NCBI RefSeq assembly: GCF_040610475.1
Contig: NZ_JBEXMJ010000002.1
Span: 62,001-126,000, forward strand
DNA length: 64,000 nt
Source: Actinopolymorpha sp. NPDC004070
Lineage (GTDB): Bacteria > Actinomycetota > Actinomycetes > Propionibacteriales > Actinopolymorphaceae
Direction: 5' to 3'
Shown here: positions 46,801-55,168 of the stretch, piece by piece
Layout: every line of letters begins with the position of its first letter
How positions within the stretch are numbered: the first letter of the stretch is position 1
The notes under the pieces: model-generated
The model's input: the letters and a program-made list of their open reading frames with translations, nothing else
The model's database searches: none
Told to the model about the DNA's origin: nothing
Position numbers and translations under genes: made by a program

Positions 46801-49424
46801 CGTAGCTGGGTGGCGAGCACGAGCCGCTCCAGTACGTCGTGCACGCGGCCGTCCAGCGGCGCCGCCGGCAGCGGCTCGGTGCTCCACGCCTGCAGCAGCG
46901 CGGTGACCAGCAGGACGTCCAGCCTCGACCGCTGCTGGGCGAGGAAGATGCGGAACACCGCCTCGTCCAGCTCGGGGCTGCGCTCCAGGTCGGTGACGCC
47001 GTAGTGCCCGAGTACGCGGGCCAGCCGGGCGCGGAACTCCTCCGGCAGGCCGCCGCGCTCGGGGTCGAGACTCTGGAGGTACGTGTGGAAGTGCTCGCGC
47101 GGGCTGTGTACCCGGTGTTCGGTGCTGACCTCCTCGCCCACCGGCCGGTTGCGGCTCAGCTCGGCGAAGTCGGCGAACACCTGCAGCAGCTCGATCTCTG
47201 CCGACATCGGCGCCTGCCCGGCCGCCGCGAGCTCAGCCCGGGCGGTCAGGTAACCGGCCAGCATCTGGCCCTCGTCCCGGGCGTCCACGTCGTAGCCGAG
47301 CAGCATGCTGCGCAGGTCGGCCAGGCCGCGCTCGGCGCGTTCCTCGGCGGACTTGCGTACGGTCTCGGTGGGCAGGTCCAGGTCGACGGCCGGCACCGCG
47401 GCGCCCGGCAGGCCCGCCGGCGCACTCTCGGCCCCCGCCGACGCGGCGTCGGCGACCGGCTCCAGCCGGAGCAGCGGCGCACTCGTCTCGACCTGGCTCC
47501 CGGCGGAGACCAGCAGCTCCCGCACGGTCGCCCGGAACGGCGCGTAGAGCACCGTCTCCATCTTCATGCTCTCCAGCACCAGTACCGGGGCGCCCGCCTC
47601 GACCTCGGCGCCCACCGCCACCGGCGTCGCGACGACCAGGGCCGGCGCCGGCGAGCGCAGCACCCCGCCCTCGCCCCGGCTCACCCGGTGGGTGACGCCG
47701 TTGACCTCGACCGTGTGCACCGGACCGTGGGTGGCGGTGACCAGCCGGAACGTCCGCCCGTCCACGGTCAGTCGGGCGCCGTAGGTGCCGGACCGCTCCA
47801 GCTCGCCGTAGACGACGTGCTGCTCGTCGCCGTTGCCGACGCCGACCCGGAACCTGTGCGGGCCGATCTGCGCGACGGTGACGCGGTAGGCGACGCCGCG
47901 CAGCTCCAGGTCGATCGCCCGGCCGACCTCGTGCTGCACCTGCGGACGGCCGCCGTGCGCGGTCTCCAGCAGCCGCCGGAGCTCGACCTGCTTGGCCTCC
48001 TCGTACCCCTCGATCGCGGCCGCGACCAGCCCGACGCCGGAGTGGCGGTGCGAGACCAGCCGGCCCTGCCCGCGTACGCGGTCGATCCAGGCGGTGTCCG
48101 CGCTGCCGTCGATCACCTCGGGCTGGTCGAGCAGCGCGAGGATGAAGCCCTTGTTGCTGACGCCGCCCTCGATGATCACCGTGGTCGCGCCCACCGCGCG
48201 GCGCAGCCGGGCCAGCGCCTCGTCCCGGTCGCGGCCGTAGGCGATGATCTTGGCGATCATCGAGTCGAACTCGGCCGGGATGGTGTCGCCGGCGCTGACA
48301 CCGGTGTCCACGCGTACGCCGGGCCCGGCCGGCAGGTCCAGCAGCGCGATCCGGCCCGGCGATGGGGCGAAGTCACGGTCGGGGTCCTCGGCGTTCAGCC
48401 GGGCCTCGATCGCGTGCCCGGACTCGACCGGCCGCTCGCCTTCCAGCCGGCCGCCGGCGGCGATCCGGACCTGGGCCTTCACCAGGTCCATGCCGGTGGT
48501 CAGTTCGGTGACCGGGTGCTCGACCTGCAGGCGGGTGTTGACCTCGAGGAACGACAGCAGATCGTCCTGCGGGCGGTAGAGGAACTCGACCGTCCCGGCG
48601 CCACGGTAGCCGACCGCGAGCGCGAGCCGCTCGGCCGCGCCCTTGATCTGGTCGGCCTGCTCCGCGGACAGCACCGGTGAGGCGGACTCCTCGATCACCT
48701 TCTGGTTGCGGCGCTGCACCGAGCAGTCGCGTACCCCGAGAGCCCAGGCGGCGCCCTGGCCGTCGGCGATCACCTGCACCTCGACGTGCCGCGCGCCGGT
48801 CACCAGCTGCTCGAGGTAGACCACGCCGCTACCGAACGACCGCTCGGCCTCGTCACGGGTCCGGTCGTACGCCTGCTTGAGGTCCTCGGCGGACATGATC
48901 ACCCGGATGCCCCGGCCGCCGCCGCCCGCTGCCGCCTTCAGCATCAGCGGGTAGCCGATCCGGTCCGCCGCGTCGAGTGCGGCGTCCAGCGTCTCGACCG
49001 GACCGCCGCTCCACCGCGAGACCGGGACGCCGACCTCCTCTGCCACCAGCTTGGAGGCGATCTTGTCGCCGAGCCTGCGCATCGCCTCCGGCGTCGGGCC
49101 GATGAAGGTGACGCCGAGGCGTTCGCAGAGTTCGGCGAACGCCGGATCCTCCGCGACGAAGCCCCAGCCGACCCAGGCGGCGTCGGCCCCGGTGTCCCGG
49201 AGGGCGCGTTCGAGGACCGCGTGGTCGACGTAGGGCCGGGCGGACGCCGGGCCCAGTGAGTAGGCGAGGTCGGCCTGTCGTACGAACGTCGCCGTGCGCT
49301 CGACGTCGGTGTAGAGAGCGACCGTCTCGATCGGCTCGCCGCCCTCCGCGTTGAGCTCGCGTACGGCGTTGATCAGCCGCATCGCGGCCTCGCCGCGGTT
49401 CACCACTGCGATCCGCCTGAACAC
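43890..49424 (-). CDS. Single-chain acetyl/acyl-CoA carboxylase, eukaryote-like layout
   Basis: The product has 1844 residues from GTG 49424, chosen because GGGAGGCCGGTCG precedes it and the protein then begins FRRIAVVNRGEAAMR, the normal start of biotin carboxylases. Residues about 1-450: ATP-grasp biotin carboxylase with KAAAGGGGRGIR and EVNTRLQVEHPVTE. Residues about 590-660: biotin carrier domain, ESMKMET with biotinylated Lys 621. Residues about 700-1150: a helical central region as in eukaryotic ACC. Residues about 1250-1844: a joined carboxyltransferase with both N- and C-lobes (GGEINVVVAGINVGAQPYWN and RAVVNFDGPIVFAVISRYHG). It carboxylates an acyl-CoA, probably for fatty-acid or polyketide supply; the acyl preference cannot be read. 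Confidence 0.9.
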   Translation of the reverse strand: MFRRIAVVNRGEAAMRLINAVRELNAEGGEPIETVALYTDVERTATFVRQADLAYSLGPASARPYVDHAVLERALRDTGADAAWVGWGFVAEDPAFAELCERLGVTFIGPTPEAMRRLGDKIASKLVAEEVGVPVSRWSGGPVETLDAALDAADRIGYPLMLKAAAGGGGRGIRVIMSAEDLKQAYDRTRDEAERSFGSGVVYLEQLVTGARHVEVQVIADGQGAAWALGVRDCSVQRRNQKVIEESASPVLSAEQADQIKGAAERLALAVGYRGAGTVEFLYRPQDDLLSFLEVNTRLQVEHPVTELTTGMDLVKAQVRIAAGGRLEGERPVESGHAIEARLNAEDPDRDFAPSPGRIALLDLPAGPGVRVDTGVSAGDTIPAEFDSMIAKIIAYGRDRDEALARLRRAVGATTVIIEGGVSNKGFILALLDQPEVIDGSADTAWIDRVRGQGRLVSHRHSGVGLVAAAIEGYEEAKQVELRRLLETAHGGRPQVQHEVGRAIDLELRGVAYRVTVAQIGPHRFRVGVGNGDEQHVVYGELERSGTYGARLTVDGRTFRLVTATHGPVHTVEVNGVTHRVSRGEGGVLRSPAPALVVATPVAVGAEVEAGAPVLVLESMKMETVLYAPFRATVRELLVSAGSQVETSAPLLRLEPVADAASAGAESAPAGLPGAAVPAVDLDLPTETVRKSAEERAERGLADLRSMLLGYDVDARDEGQMLAGYLTARAELAAAGQAPMSAEIELLQVFADFAELSRNRPVGEEVSTEHRVHSPREHFHTYLQSLDPERGGLPEEFRARLARVLGHYGVTDLERSPELDEAVFRIFLAQQRSRLDVLLVTALLQAWSTEPLPAAPLDGRVHDVLERLVLATQLRFPVVGDLARSVRFRWFDQPLVDEARAEVVAGVGAAVDSLAANPDAPDRQQRIEALAAIPEQIVGFLTRRLEHGWAEWEPMLEVLIRRHYREYELHGLSELAVDGRPFATADYSLDDRPTHLVSTVGTVAELADSDGALARALTAQVVARPAGHEAVVDLYLYGPDTPEVPQESADALRELVAALPLGRGVRRITLAVARGGDKAVEYFTYRPVGASVVEDDNVRGVHPMVGRRLNLWRLRDFRINRLEAPEGVLLYHCVARDNDADQRLVALAQVRQFAVVRDEDGQVTSLPHVERAISNCLEAIRRARSARGTAGARLDMNHVWVHIWPVVDVQVEELTALQRNIAPLTVGAGIEEVLAQGRVARPDGTVAPVTARFFYQPGSGVVTSVEERTTERLKPLDDYAQKVLRSRRRNTVYPYELTDMVAGPGGTGVEYDLDDSGILMPVDRPRGLNKAAIIVGVISTPTARCPEGITRVVLSGDPTKALGALAEAECARIIAALDLAERMRIPVEWYALSAGARISMDSGTENMDWIAAALKRIVEFTQAGGEINVVVAGINVGAQPYWNAEATMLMHTKGILVMTPDSAMVLTGKQSLDFSGGVSAEDNYGIGGYDRVMGPNGQAQYWAPDLKSARDVLMSHYDHTYVVPGESGPRRSDTTDPVDRDVTTYPHDAPGSDFRTVGDIFSPETNPGRKKPFDIRTVMRAVADLDHPVLERWAGMADADTAVVQDARLGGYPVCLLGIESKSVPRRGFPPTDGPDTYTSGTLFPRSSKKVARAINAASGNRPLVVLANLSGFDGSPDSMRNLQLEYGAEIGRAVVNFDGPIVFAVISRYHGGAFVVFSKALNPNLTVLAVEGSFASVLGGAPAAAVVFAAEVDARTAADPRVSELTARVSAAVGAERAALATELAEVRTAVRAEKLGEVAAGFDRVHSIQRAVEVGSVDRVIGAAELRPRLIEAIERGLGVSG

Positions 49425-49803
49425 CGACCGGCCTCCCACACTCCACCTGCGCTTCACGGCGCCGACCCCCGACAGACCCCCGCCACCACGGCACAGGCTT
49501 TCAGATCCGGCGAGTTACCGTCGAGTCAACCTGACCCGCGCGGCATTGTCACCGCAGCGTCGACCGGTTGCCACGTTCCGTGTCCGGCGGAAGGCTCCCC
49601 TGCTGACCGGGAGGGCTCCACCCACGGATGCAGACCATACGGTCCGCCGACGGCAGGTGTCTCGGTGCCCACCGCGACCGGCTCGTGGGCGGCGCCTCGG
49701 GTTTACGTCTCACGCGGCGTTCGAGTGCGCCCTGCGCGGTGGTCCAGACGGTGCCCAGCCCGCGGGCACGGGAGGCCAACATGAAGCTCAGCCCCGGTCG
49801 GGC
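49425..49803. other. Intergenic region without a supported gene
   Basis: This 379-base interval lies upstream of the carboxylase start and after the stop of the Tat-exported protein gene on the same strand. It should hold the carboxylase promoter. Open frames exist in several frames but all are proline/arginine-rich shadows. No clear hairpin or repeat was seen. Confidence 0.6.
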
Positions 49804-51045
49804 TCAGCGCGGGTTCACGATCCGATAGATATGGACGCCGTAACCGTCGAAGGAGTCGCTGAACCGTCCCTGCGACACCGCGAGCGTACGGTCCTCGTCG
49901 ACGACCTCGACCCGGGAGGCGCCGGCCGCCGAGCCGCTGAGGACGAAGCGGCCCACGGTGGACGCGGGCCGCATGGCCACGGCGAACACGTACGTCACCC
50001 CGGCCTGCCGCTTCACCATCGTGTCGATCGGCACCGCGGAGTTCGAGCTGGTCACCGCGACGGCCCCGGCCACCGACGGCCGGTTGAGCACCGGGGCCAA
50101 CCGGTGGATCAGTGCGTTCTCCCTCGTCACCGCCGCCAGCATCACCGGGTCGTGCAGCAACCTCGCCGCGTCGAACTCCGGCGCGAACCGGTGGACGAAG
50201 TAGAGGATCCCGCGGGAGCCGTGGATCAGTGACATCCAGACCTCGGCACGGAACTGGTGCGGGGTGACCTGGTTGTTTCCGGAGATGTTGGTGGTCTCGA
50301 CGAAGTTCCAGACGATCTTGCGCCGGCCGGCCCACGTCCGCAGCCGGTCGACGCCCTTCGCCACCAGGTACAGCGGGAGACCGTCGGCGACCGGATAGAC
50401 GTCGAAGCTCACGATGTCGGCGCCCCTGACGTACTTCGGATAGTCGTCGAGGGACGCGTCCGGGCCACGGCCGATCCAGTCGTCGTCGGCCACCCCGCGG
50501 CCGAGGTTGAGGAACACCGGCCGAGTGCGGTCCGCGCTCACCATCTGGCGGTACCTCGCCACGATCACCGCCGGGTCGACCGGCGGACCGTAGCCTCCGC
50601 CCGGCAGCGGCTGCGCGTTGTCCGGCTCGTCCATCTGGGTCCAGCCGACGACCGGGGGCCGGCCGCCACGGCGCAGGGCGACGTCGTTCTGGTCGGCGAG
50701 CACCGACATGCCGTGTTGTGCGAGCGTCGTCAGCTGCTCCTCGGTCGGCCCCTGCCACAGCCCGACGTAGAGGTTGATGCCCGCTTGTTGGTACTGCGGA
50801 GCCAGTGACGGTTCCTGCAGCCACACCCCGATCGGGAAGTACCCCGGATTGGGCCGGGGGCAGGGGCCGTTCGCCCAACGGCTGTAGGGGTTGACCACCG
50901 TCGGCCCACCGCGGTCGGCGAGTGAGGTGGAGGACGTGGGCGTCCCGGCGAGCGCCGCCACCACCGGCGTCGCACCCGAGGCGAGGGCCGTTCCCGCGGC
51001 CAGCGTGAGGAACTTCCGTCGCGACGTTCCCGAATCGTCTGCCAT
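49804..51045 (-). CDS. Tat-exported glycoside-hydrolase-like protein
   Basis: The product has 413 residues. A Tat signal (SRRKFLTLAAGTALASGATP) leads the protein. The mature part reads as a TIM barrel: FPIGVWLQEPSLAPQYQQAG, GWTQMDEPDNAQ (likely acid/base Glu), ADIVSFDVYPVADG, WNFVETTNIS (likely nucleophile Glu region), MSLIHGSRGILYFVHRFAPE and a C-terminal beta domain. The pattern resembles GH42-like or other clan A glycosidases, but no family is named with certainty. It stands 26 bases downstream of the sulfotransferase gene on the same strand, which may suggest co-transcription. The substrate is probably a polysaccharide outside the cell. Confidence 0.7.
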   Translation of the reverse strand: MADDSGTSRRKFLTLAAGTALASGATPVVAALAGTPTSSTSLADRGGPTVVNPYSRWANGPCPRPNPGYFPIGVWLQEPSLAPQYQQAGINLYVGLWQGPTEEQLTTLAQHGMSVLADQNDVALRRGGRPPVVGWTQMDEPDNAQPLPGGGYGPPVDPAVIVARYRQMVSADRTRPVFLNLGRGVADDDWIGRGPDASLDDYPKYVRGADIVSFDVYPVADGLPLYLVAKGVDRLRTWAGRRKIVWNFVETTNISGNNQVTPHQFRAEVWMSLIHGSRGILYFVHRFAPEFDAARLLHDPVMLAAVTRENALIHRLAPVLNRPSVAGAVAVTSSNSAVPIDTMVKRQAGVTYVFAVAMRPASTVGRFVLSGSAAGASRVEVVDEDRTLAVSQGRFSDSFDGYGVHIYRIVNPR

Positions 51046-51071
51046 GCCGAGCCTCCCTGCCGTCAGAACCG

Positions 51072-51920
51072 TCAGAAGGAGTGCCGAACGGCGAGCGTGC
51101 GCGCCACCCGCTCCTCGTTGTACCCCTCACCCAGCCAGTCGAACAGCCCCCGCAGCGCCGACGGGTCCTTGACGTAGTCGTCGAAGTGAACGTGGTAGCC
51201 GCGCTCGGCACGCTTGTCCACCGCCTCGCGCAGGCGCCCCTCGAGCATGGCCAGATCGGCCAGGGCGTTCGGCGTGTGGTTGTTCCACCTGCTGCGCGCG
51301 ACGTCGGCGAGGTTCCTGGTGTTCAGGATGAACCGCGCGCCCGGGAAGAGCGTCTCGACGAACGCGAGGTAGTCGTCCGGAGGGGACTGCCACCAGCGAA
51401 TCTCCTTGAAGCCCGCCACGCGGGTCCCCGGCTCCGGGCGGAGCAATGTCTCCGTCACCAGCTGGCGCATCCGCGCGACGGCGAGCGCGGGAGGGTACTC
51501 GTCGATGCCGTACCACGGGTTTTGTGGCGTGAGCGGTTCGTCGCCGGCCCACCGCACGCGGGCGTCCAGGGCGGCGGAGTGGTACTCGAACAGCCGGTGC
51601 AGGCCCCCGCCGTTCTCCCCGCGGATGCAGTACCCGGGGGTTCCGTCGAGCAGGGACATGAGCAGGGTCGACCCCGAACGCCCGTACGTCACGACGAAGA
51701 GGTACCGCAGCTCGGCCCGGTCGTCCGGACTCTCCGCGGCAGCGGAGCCTCCCCGAAGCGCGTCCAGCTGCAGCTGCAGCCGGTCGATGTCCGTACGCAG
51801 CCGGTCGATGTCCGTACGCAGCCGCTGGTTCTGCCCGAGCAACACGTCCCGGTGCCGAACGAGCCGGCCAAGGGCGGGAACCGCGGTGATCGCGGCTGTT
51901 CGCAGAAAGCTGCTGCCCAT
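51072..51920 (-). CDS. Sulfotransferase family protein with N-terminal coiled coil
   Basis: The product has 282 residues from ATG 51920, preceded by AGGGGAGT. TYGRSGSTLLMSLLD is the 5'-phosphosulfate loop of PAPS-dependent sulfotransferases, and ILNTRNLADVARSRWNNH the 3'-phosphate site. GFKEIRWW and the late YHVHFDDYVKDPSALRGLFD also fit the family. Residues about 30-55 are a short coiled coil (QRLRTDIDRLRTDIDRLQLQ), where an exact 21-base duplication doubled one heptad. The gene is divergent from a polysaccharide pyruvyltransferase-like gene, so both may act on a cell-surface glycan. The acceptor is unknown. Confidence 0.85.
   Translation of the reverse strand: MGSSFLRTAAITAVPALGRLVRHRDVLLGQNQRLRTDIDRLRTDIDRLQLQLDALRGGSAAAESPDDRAELRYLFVVTYGRSGSTLLMSLLDGTPGYCIRGENGGGLHRLFEYHSAALDARVRWAGDEPLTPQNPWYGIDEYPPALAVARMRQLVTETLLRPEPGTRVAGFKEIRWWQSPPDDYLAFVETLFPGARFILNTRNLADVARSRWNNHTPNALADLAMLEGRLREAVDKRAERGYHVHFDDYVKDPSALRGLFDWLGEGYNEERVARTLAVRHSF
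51781..51822 (-). repeat. Exact 21-bp tandem duplication in the sulfotransferase coiled coil
   Basis: The unit CGGTCGATGTCCGTACGCAG(C) occurs twice, end to end. It encodes RLRTDID, one coiled-coil heptad, so the duplication keeps the frame and the heptad phase and lengthens the helix by two turns. Identical DNA suggests a recent event. Confidence 0.9.
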
Positions 51921-52100
51921 ACTCCCCTGCCTCGGTCTGACCCGGTCTGGGTCACGGTGTCCTGGCTGCCTCCTACCCGGGTGAGCGGGCTTCTGGACCT
52001 GTCGTCGCGGAGACGGCACCATAGGCCACTCGGCGAAAGCCGTGATCCAGACCGTCGTCGGCCGGACACGCACTGTCCACCTCACGCCCCAGGAACCGTC

Positions 52101-53573
52101 GTGAAGCAGATCCTCATCCGCTCGGGCAAGAGCCCCCATCGCGTCGCCACCCCGGCCGAGTTCCTGCACCAGGACCTGATCGGCACGAACACCGGCAATC
52201 TGTTGTTCAGCGATTCGGTTCACAAGATGCTGTCGCTGCCGGACACCACGGTGACGTCCAACGGCATCCGTACCGACATTTCCCCCGAGCGGGCCGAGCA
52301 GATCAACGAGCGCTACGACGTCTTCGTCGTCCCCCTCGCCAACGCCTTCCGTCCGACCTTCCACACCTCGCTCGACCGGCTGACCAGGCTCATCGAACAA
52401 CTCACCATCCCGGTGGTCGTGGTGGGCGTCGGGGCCCAGGTCGGGGAGGACTACGAGACCGACTCGCTCACCCCGATGAACGAGTCCGTACGGCGGTTCG
52501 TCTCGGCGGTTCTGGACCGCTCCGCCTCCATCGGGGTACGCGGTGAGCTGACCGCGCGGTACCTGAAGGGGCTCGGCTTCGCCGACGTGGACATCATCGG
52601 CTGCCCGTCGATGTTCATGTACGGCGACACGTTCCCCGAGATCCGGGCCACCGAGGTCGACCCGGGTTCACGGATCGCGGTCAACCTCTCGCCCGACGCC
52701 ATCACGGTCGGCGACGTCGCGGGCATCGCGCGTCACGCCTGGGAGCGCTATCCGCACCTGACCTACTACGCGCAGAACACCGCCGACGGCGAGCTCCTGC
52801 TCTGGGGAGACACCTCGCCGGAATCGGGGGTCGCCGACGACTTCCCGCTGCAGTTGAGCCACCCCCTCCTGCGCGAGAACAAGATGCGCCTGCCGCTGGA
52901 CCCGGCGACCTGGATCCGGGAGCTGCGCGACCACGACTTCGCGTTCGGGACCCGCATCCACGGCAACGTCGCCGCGCTGCTGGCGGGCACCCCCGCGGTC
53001 GTGCTCACCCACGACTCGCGCACGCTGGAGCTGTGCCGGTACTTCGACCTGCCGTACCGGCAGCTGGCCGGGCTGCCCGCGGACACCGACCCGCGCGAGC
53101 TGTACGAGAACGCCGACTTCTCCGCGATGCTCAAGGGCCACGCCGAGCGGTTCGACCGGGTAGTCGCCTTCCTCGACCGCAACGGCCTGCGCAACGCCTA
53201 CACCCACGGCGACCGAGGTGCGGCGTTCGACGCCGAACTCGCCGCGCTCGACCTGCCCGCGTCCATCCCGGTCTGGGACGGCGGCGACGACGGCAACCTG
53301 CGTTACCGCGTCAGCCGGCTGCGTGAGCTGACGACGGCCACCGACGCCAGAGCCCGGGAGAACGACCGGAAACTGCGTGGCCGCCTGTCCGCCGCCGAAC
53401 GCCGCGAGGCGGAGGCCGAGTATCAGCTCGCCGCGCTCCGTAAGGAACTCGCGGCCACCCGGAAGCAGCTGGCCGCCCTGGAGCGGCGCACGAGTGGGAT
53501 CGAGAAGCGGGTGATGGTCCGCCTCGGCCCTGCCGTACGCCGCCGGATCCGCCGACTCAGTCGCGGTTCGTGA
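52101..53573 (+). CDS. Polysaccharide pyruvyl transferase family protein
   Basis: The product has 490 residues from GTG 52101, with AGGAACC upstream. NTGNLLFSDSVHKM, PVVVVGVGAQVGEDYETDS, SIGVRGELTARYLKGLGFAD, IIGCPSMFMYG and FAFGTRIHGNVAALLAGTPA are the recognised blocks of the PS_pyruv_trans fold; the last (G-x-R-x-H) is the diagnostic motif. The last 90 residues (DARARENDRKLRGRLSAAER, EYQLAALRKELAATRKQLAA) are a coiled coil ending in a basic tail. Family members add pyruvate ketals to cell-wall glycans. It is divergent from the sulfotransferase. Whether it transfers pyruvate here is unproved. Confidence 0.85.
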   Translation: MKQILIRSGKSPHRVATPAEFLHQDLIGTNTGNLLFSDSVHKMLSLPDTTVTSNGIRTDISPERAEQINERYDVFVVPLANAFRPTFHTSLDRLTRLIEQLTIPVVVVGVGAQVGEDYETDSLTPMNESVRRFVSAVLDRSASIGVRGELTARYLKGLGFADVDIIGCPSMFMYGDTFPEIRATEVDPGSRIAVNLSPDAITVGDVAGIARHAWERYPHLTYYAQNTADGELLLWGDTSPESGVADDFPLQLSHPLLRENKMRLPLDPATWIRELRDHDFAFGTRIHGNVAALLAGTPAVVLTHDSRTLELCRYFDLPYRQLAGLPADTDPRELYENADFSAMLKGHAERFDRVVAFLDRNGLRNAYTHGDRGAAFDAELAALDLPASIPVWDGGDDGNLRYRVSRLRELTTATDARARENDRKLRGRLSAAERREAEAEYQLAALRKELAATRKQLAALERRTSGIEKRVMVRLGPAVRRRIRRLSRGS

Positions 53574-53616
53574 CGGGGCGGTACCTCACGTTCACCACGG
53601 CGGTGAGGTCACCGGT

Positions 53617-54225
53617 CTAGGCCGGGTAAGGAACGGTCTGCCGGGCCGCCCGCAGTGCGGCTGCCCACCAGGCGAGCAGGTCCAGCACCGTCTTGGCGTA
53701 CCCCGGGGCTTCGGGATCCGTCGGCTCACCGTCCTCCCAGCTGCCGACCCGCAGCGGGAACGACAACCCGTCGCGGATCGTCACCGCGTGCAGTTCGGTG
53801 AGGACGTTCTCCAGGTGCAGGACGGCGTGCCGGCCGCCGGCAGCACCCCCGTAGCTCACGAAGGCGACCGGCTTGGCGGTCCACTGGGTGTAGTGCCAGT
53901 CGATCGCAGCCTTCAGGGACGCGGGATAGCTGTGGTTGTACTCCGCGGTCACCAGGACGAACGCCTCCGCGCGTTCCAGCGCCGCCGTCAGCCGCGCCAT
54001 GCCCGCCGGGCGGGGGTACGCCTCGCCCGCGTACTTCGGGGACGTTCCGGGCAGTGACAGCGGGATGTCGAAGTCGGCGAGGTCGACGATCTCGACCTCG
54101 AATCCGCCGTGCACCCGTGCCTGCTCAGCCACCCAGGACGCCACGGTCGGACCGAACCGGCCCTCCCGGACGCTGCCGACGACGACGGCCAGCCTGCTCG
54201 GCTCGTTCAGGTTGTTCTCGCTCAT
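53617..54225 (-). CDS. NADPH-dependent FMN reductase family protein
   Basis: The product has 202 residues from ATG 54225. LAVVVGSVREGRFGPTVASW is the flavodoxin-like FMN phosphate loop (GSxRxGR), and VTAEYNHSYPASLKAAIDWH gives the conserved YN.S.P..LK..iD block, followed by PVAFVSYGGAAGGRHAV. It is a soluble flavoprotein that likely reduces quinones or azo compounds. It is divergent from the XRE/MmyB regulator, which is the normal arrangement for such reductases in actinobacteria, so it is probably controlled by it. Confidence 0.9.
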   Translation of the reverse strand: MSENNLNEPSRLAVVVGSVREGRFGPTVASWVAEQARVHGGFEVEIVDLADFDIPLSLPGTSPKYAGEAYPRPAGMARLTAALERAEAFVLVTAEYNHSYPASLKAAIDWHYTQWTAKPVAFVSYGGAAGGRHAVLHLENVLTELHAVTIRDGLSFPLRVGSWEDGEPTDPEAPGYAKTVLDLLAWWAAALRAARQTVPYPA

Positions 54226-54310
54226 GCCGTCCACCGTCCGCCTCCCCGGACCGGACAGCCAGACCGGGCGCAGGCTGGCCCCCTCAGGGCCACCTTCCAG
54301 CGGCGGCGAC

Positions 54311-54326
54311 CTGCCTAGACTGGCAG
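54311..54326 (+). promoter_or_regulatory. -10 box inside an inverted repeat before the XRE gene
   Basis: CTGCC-TAGACT-GGCAG is a 16-bp inverted repeat whose centre TAGACT (54316-54321) is a -10 hexamer. The ATG at 54329 is 7 bases later, so the transcript is likely leaderless, and a bound repressor would block the polymerase. Autoregulation by the XRE protein is the simplest reading. Confidence 0.55.
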
Positions 54327-54328
54327 GC

Positions 54329-55168
54329 ATGGGCAGCCCGCTCGGCGACTTCATCCGCGCGAAGCGGGACAGCACCCGGCCCGAGACGCTCGGGCTGGCC
54401 GACCTGAACCGCCGGCGTGCACCCGGCCTTCGCCGCGTCGAGCTCGCCACCCGCGCGGGGATCAGCGTCGAGTACCTCACCCGCATCGAGCAGGGCCGTG
54501 ACCGGAATCCGTCCCCGGCGGTGGTCAACGCCGTGGCGGACGCGTTGAACCTGGATCCCGGCGACCGCGAACACCTGCGCTTCCTGGTCAAGATCACCGG
54601 TGGCGCCTGCGTCGGTTACCACCGGCCGGCACCGCCCAACCGCGTCGTACGCCCGGCCGTCCGCGCGACCCTGGACCTCCTCGAGCCCGCGGTCGCGATC
54701 GTGACCAACCGGCTGGGCGACGTACTCGCCCACACGAGCGGTTTCGAACTGGTGATGCGCGACTCCGGCCTGTTCGACGCGGCGGAGCCGAACCTCACCC
54801 GCTACACGTTCACCGATCCCCGTGCCAGGAGCTTCTTCGCCGACTGGGACCAGGTGGCCGACGAACGGGCCTTCGATCTGTGGCTCGGCCCCACCCAGGC
54901 GAGCTCGGAGTGGTTCAGCGCCGAACTGGGGCCGGTCGCCGGTGCGGAGTTCACCCGTCGGCTCCAACGGCACGTACCACCACCGCGGGTCCCCCTGAGG
55001 CTGAACCACCCGGCCGCGGGTGAGTTGTGCTGGCACCGCGAAACCCTGCAGCTGCCGAGCACGGACACCCAGGAGATCGTCGTCCACCTCCCGGCCGACG
55101 ACGCGACCGCGACGGCGCTGGAACGCCTTCGCCCGTCGACGTTCTTCTCCGCGTCGATGTTCTCCTAG
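54329..55168 (+). CDS. XRE family regulator with MmyB-like ligand domain
   Basis: The product has 279 residues from ATG 54329. Residues about 5-80 hold the helix-turn-helix: PLGDFIRAKRDSTRPETLGL, RRVELATRAGISVEYLTRIE. Residues about 105-265 are the MmyB-like PAS-type domain (VAIVTNRLGDVLAHTSGFEL; FDLWLGPTQASSEWFSAELG). MmyB-like regulators bind fatty-acid-like ligands and often control a divergent oxidoreductase, as seen here with the FMN reductase. The 3' end overlaps the convergent glycosyltransferase by 4 bases. Confidence 0.92.
   Translation: MGSPLGDFIRAKRDSTRPETLGLADLNRRRAPGLRRVELATRAGISVEYLTRIEQGRDRNPSPAVVNAVADALNLDPGDREHLRFLVKITGGACVGYHRPAPPNRVVRPAVRATLDLLEPAVAIVTNRLGDVLAHTSGFELVMRDSGLFDAAEPNLTRYTFTDPRARSFFADWDQVADERAFDLWLGPTQASSEWFSAELGPVAGAEFTRRLQRHVPPPRVPLRLNHPAAGELCWHRETLQLPSTDTQEIVVHLPADDATATALERLRPSTFFSASMFS

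Noticed and set aside
44001..48680. Two long plus-strand frames (934 and 613 codons) opposite the carboxylase
   Set aside because: High G+C leaves the antisense frame open. The minus-strand carboxylase has all its catalytic motifs, and the plus-strand products are Arg/His/Val-rich without family.
49549..49782. Small minus-strand frame in the gap before the carboxylase
   Set aside because: It has an Arg/Pro-rich composition, no ribosome binding site and no family match.
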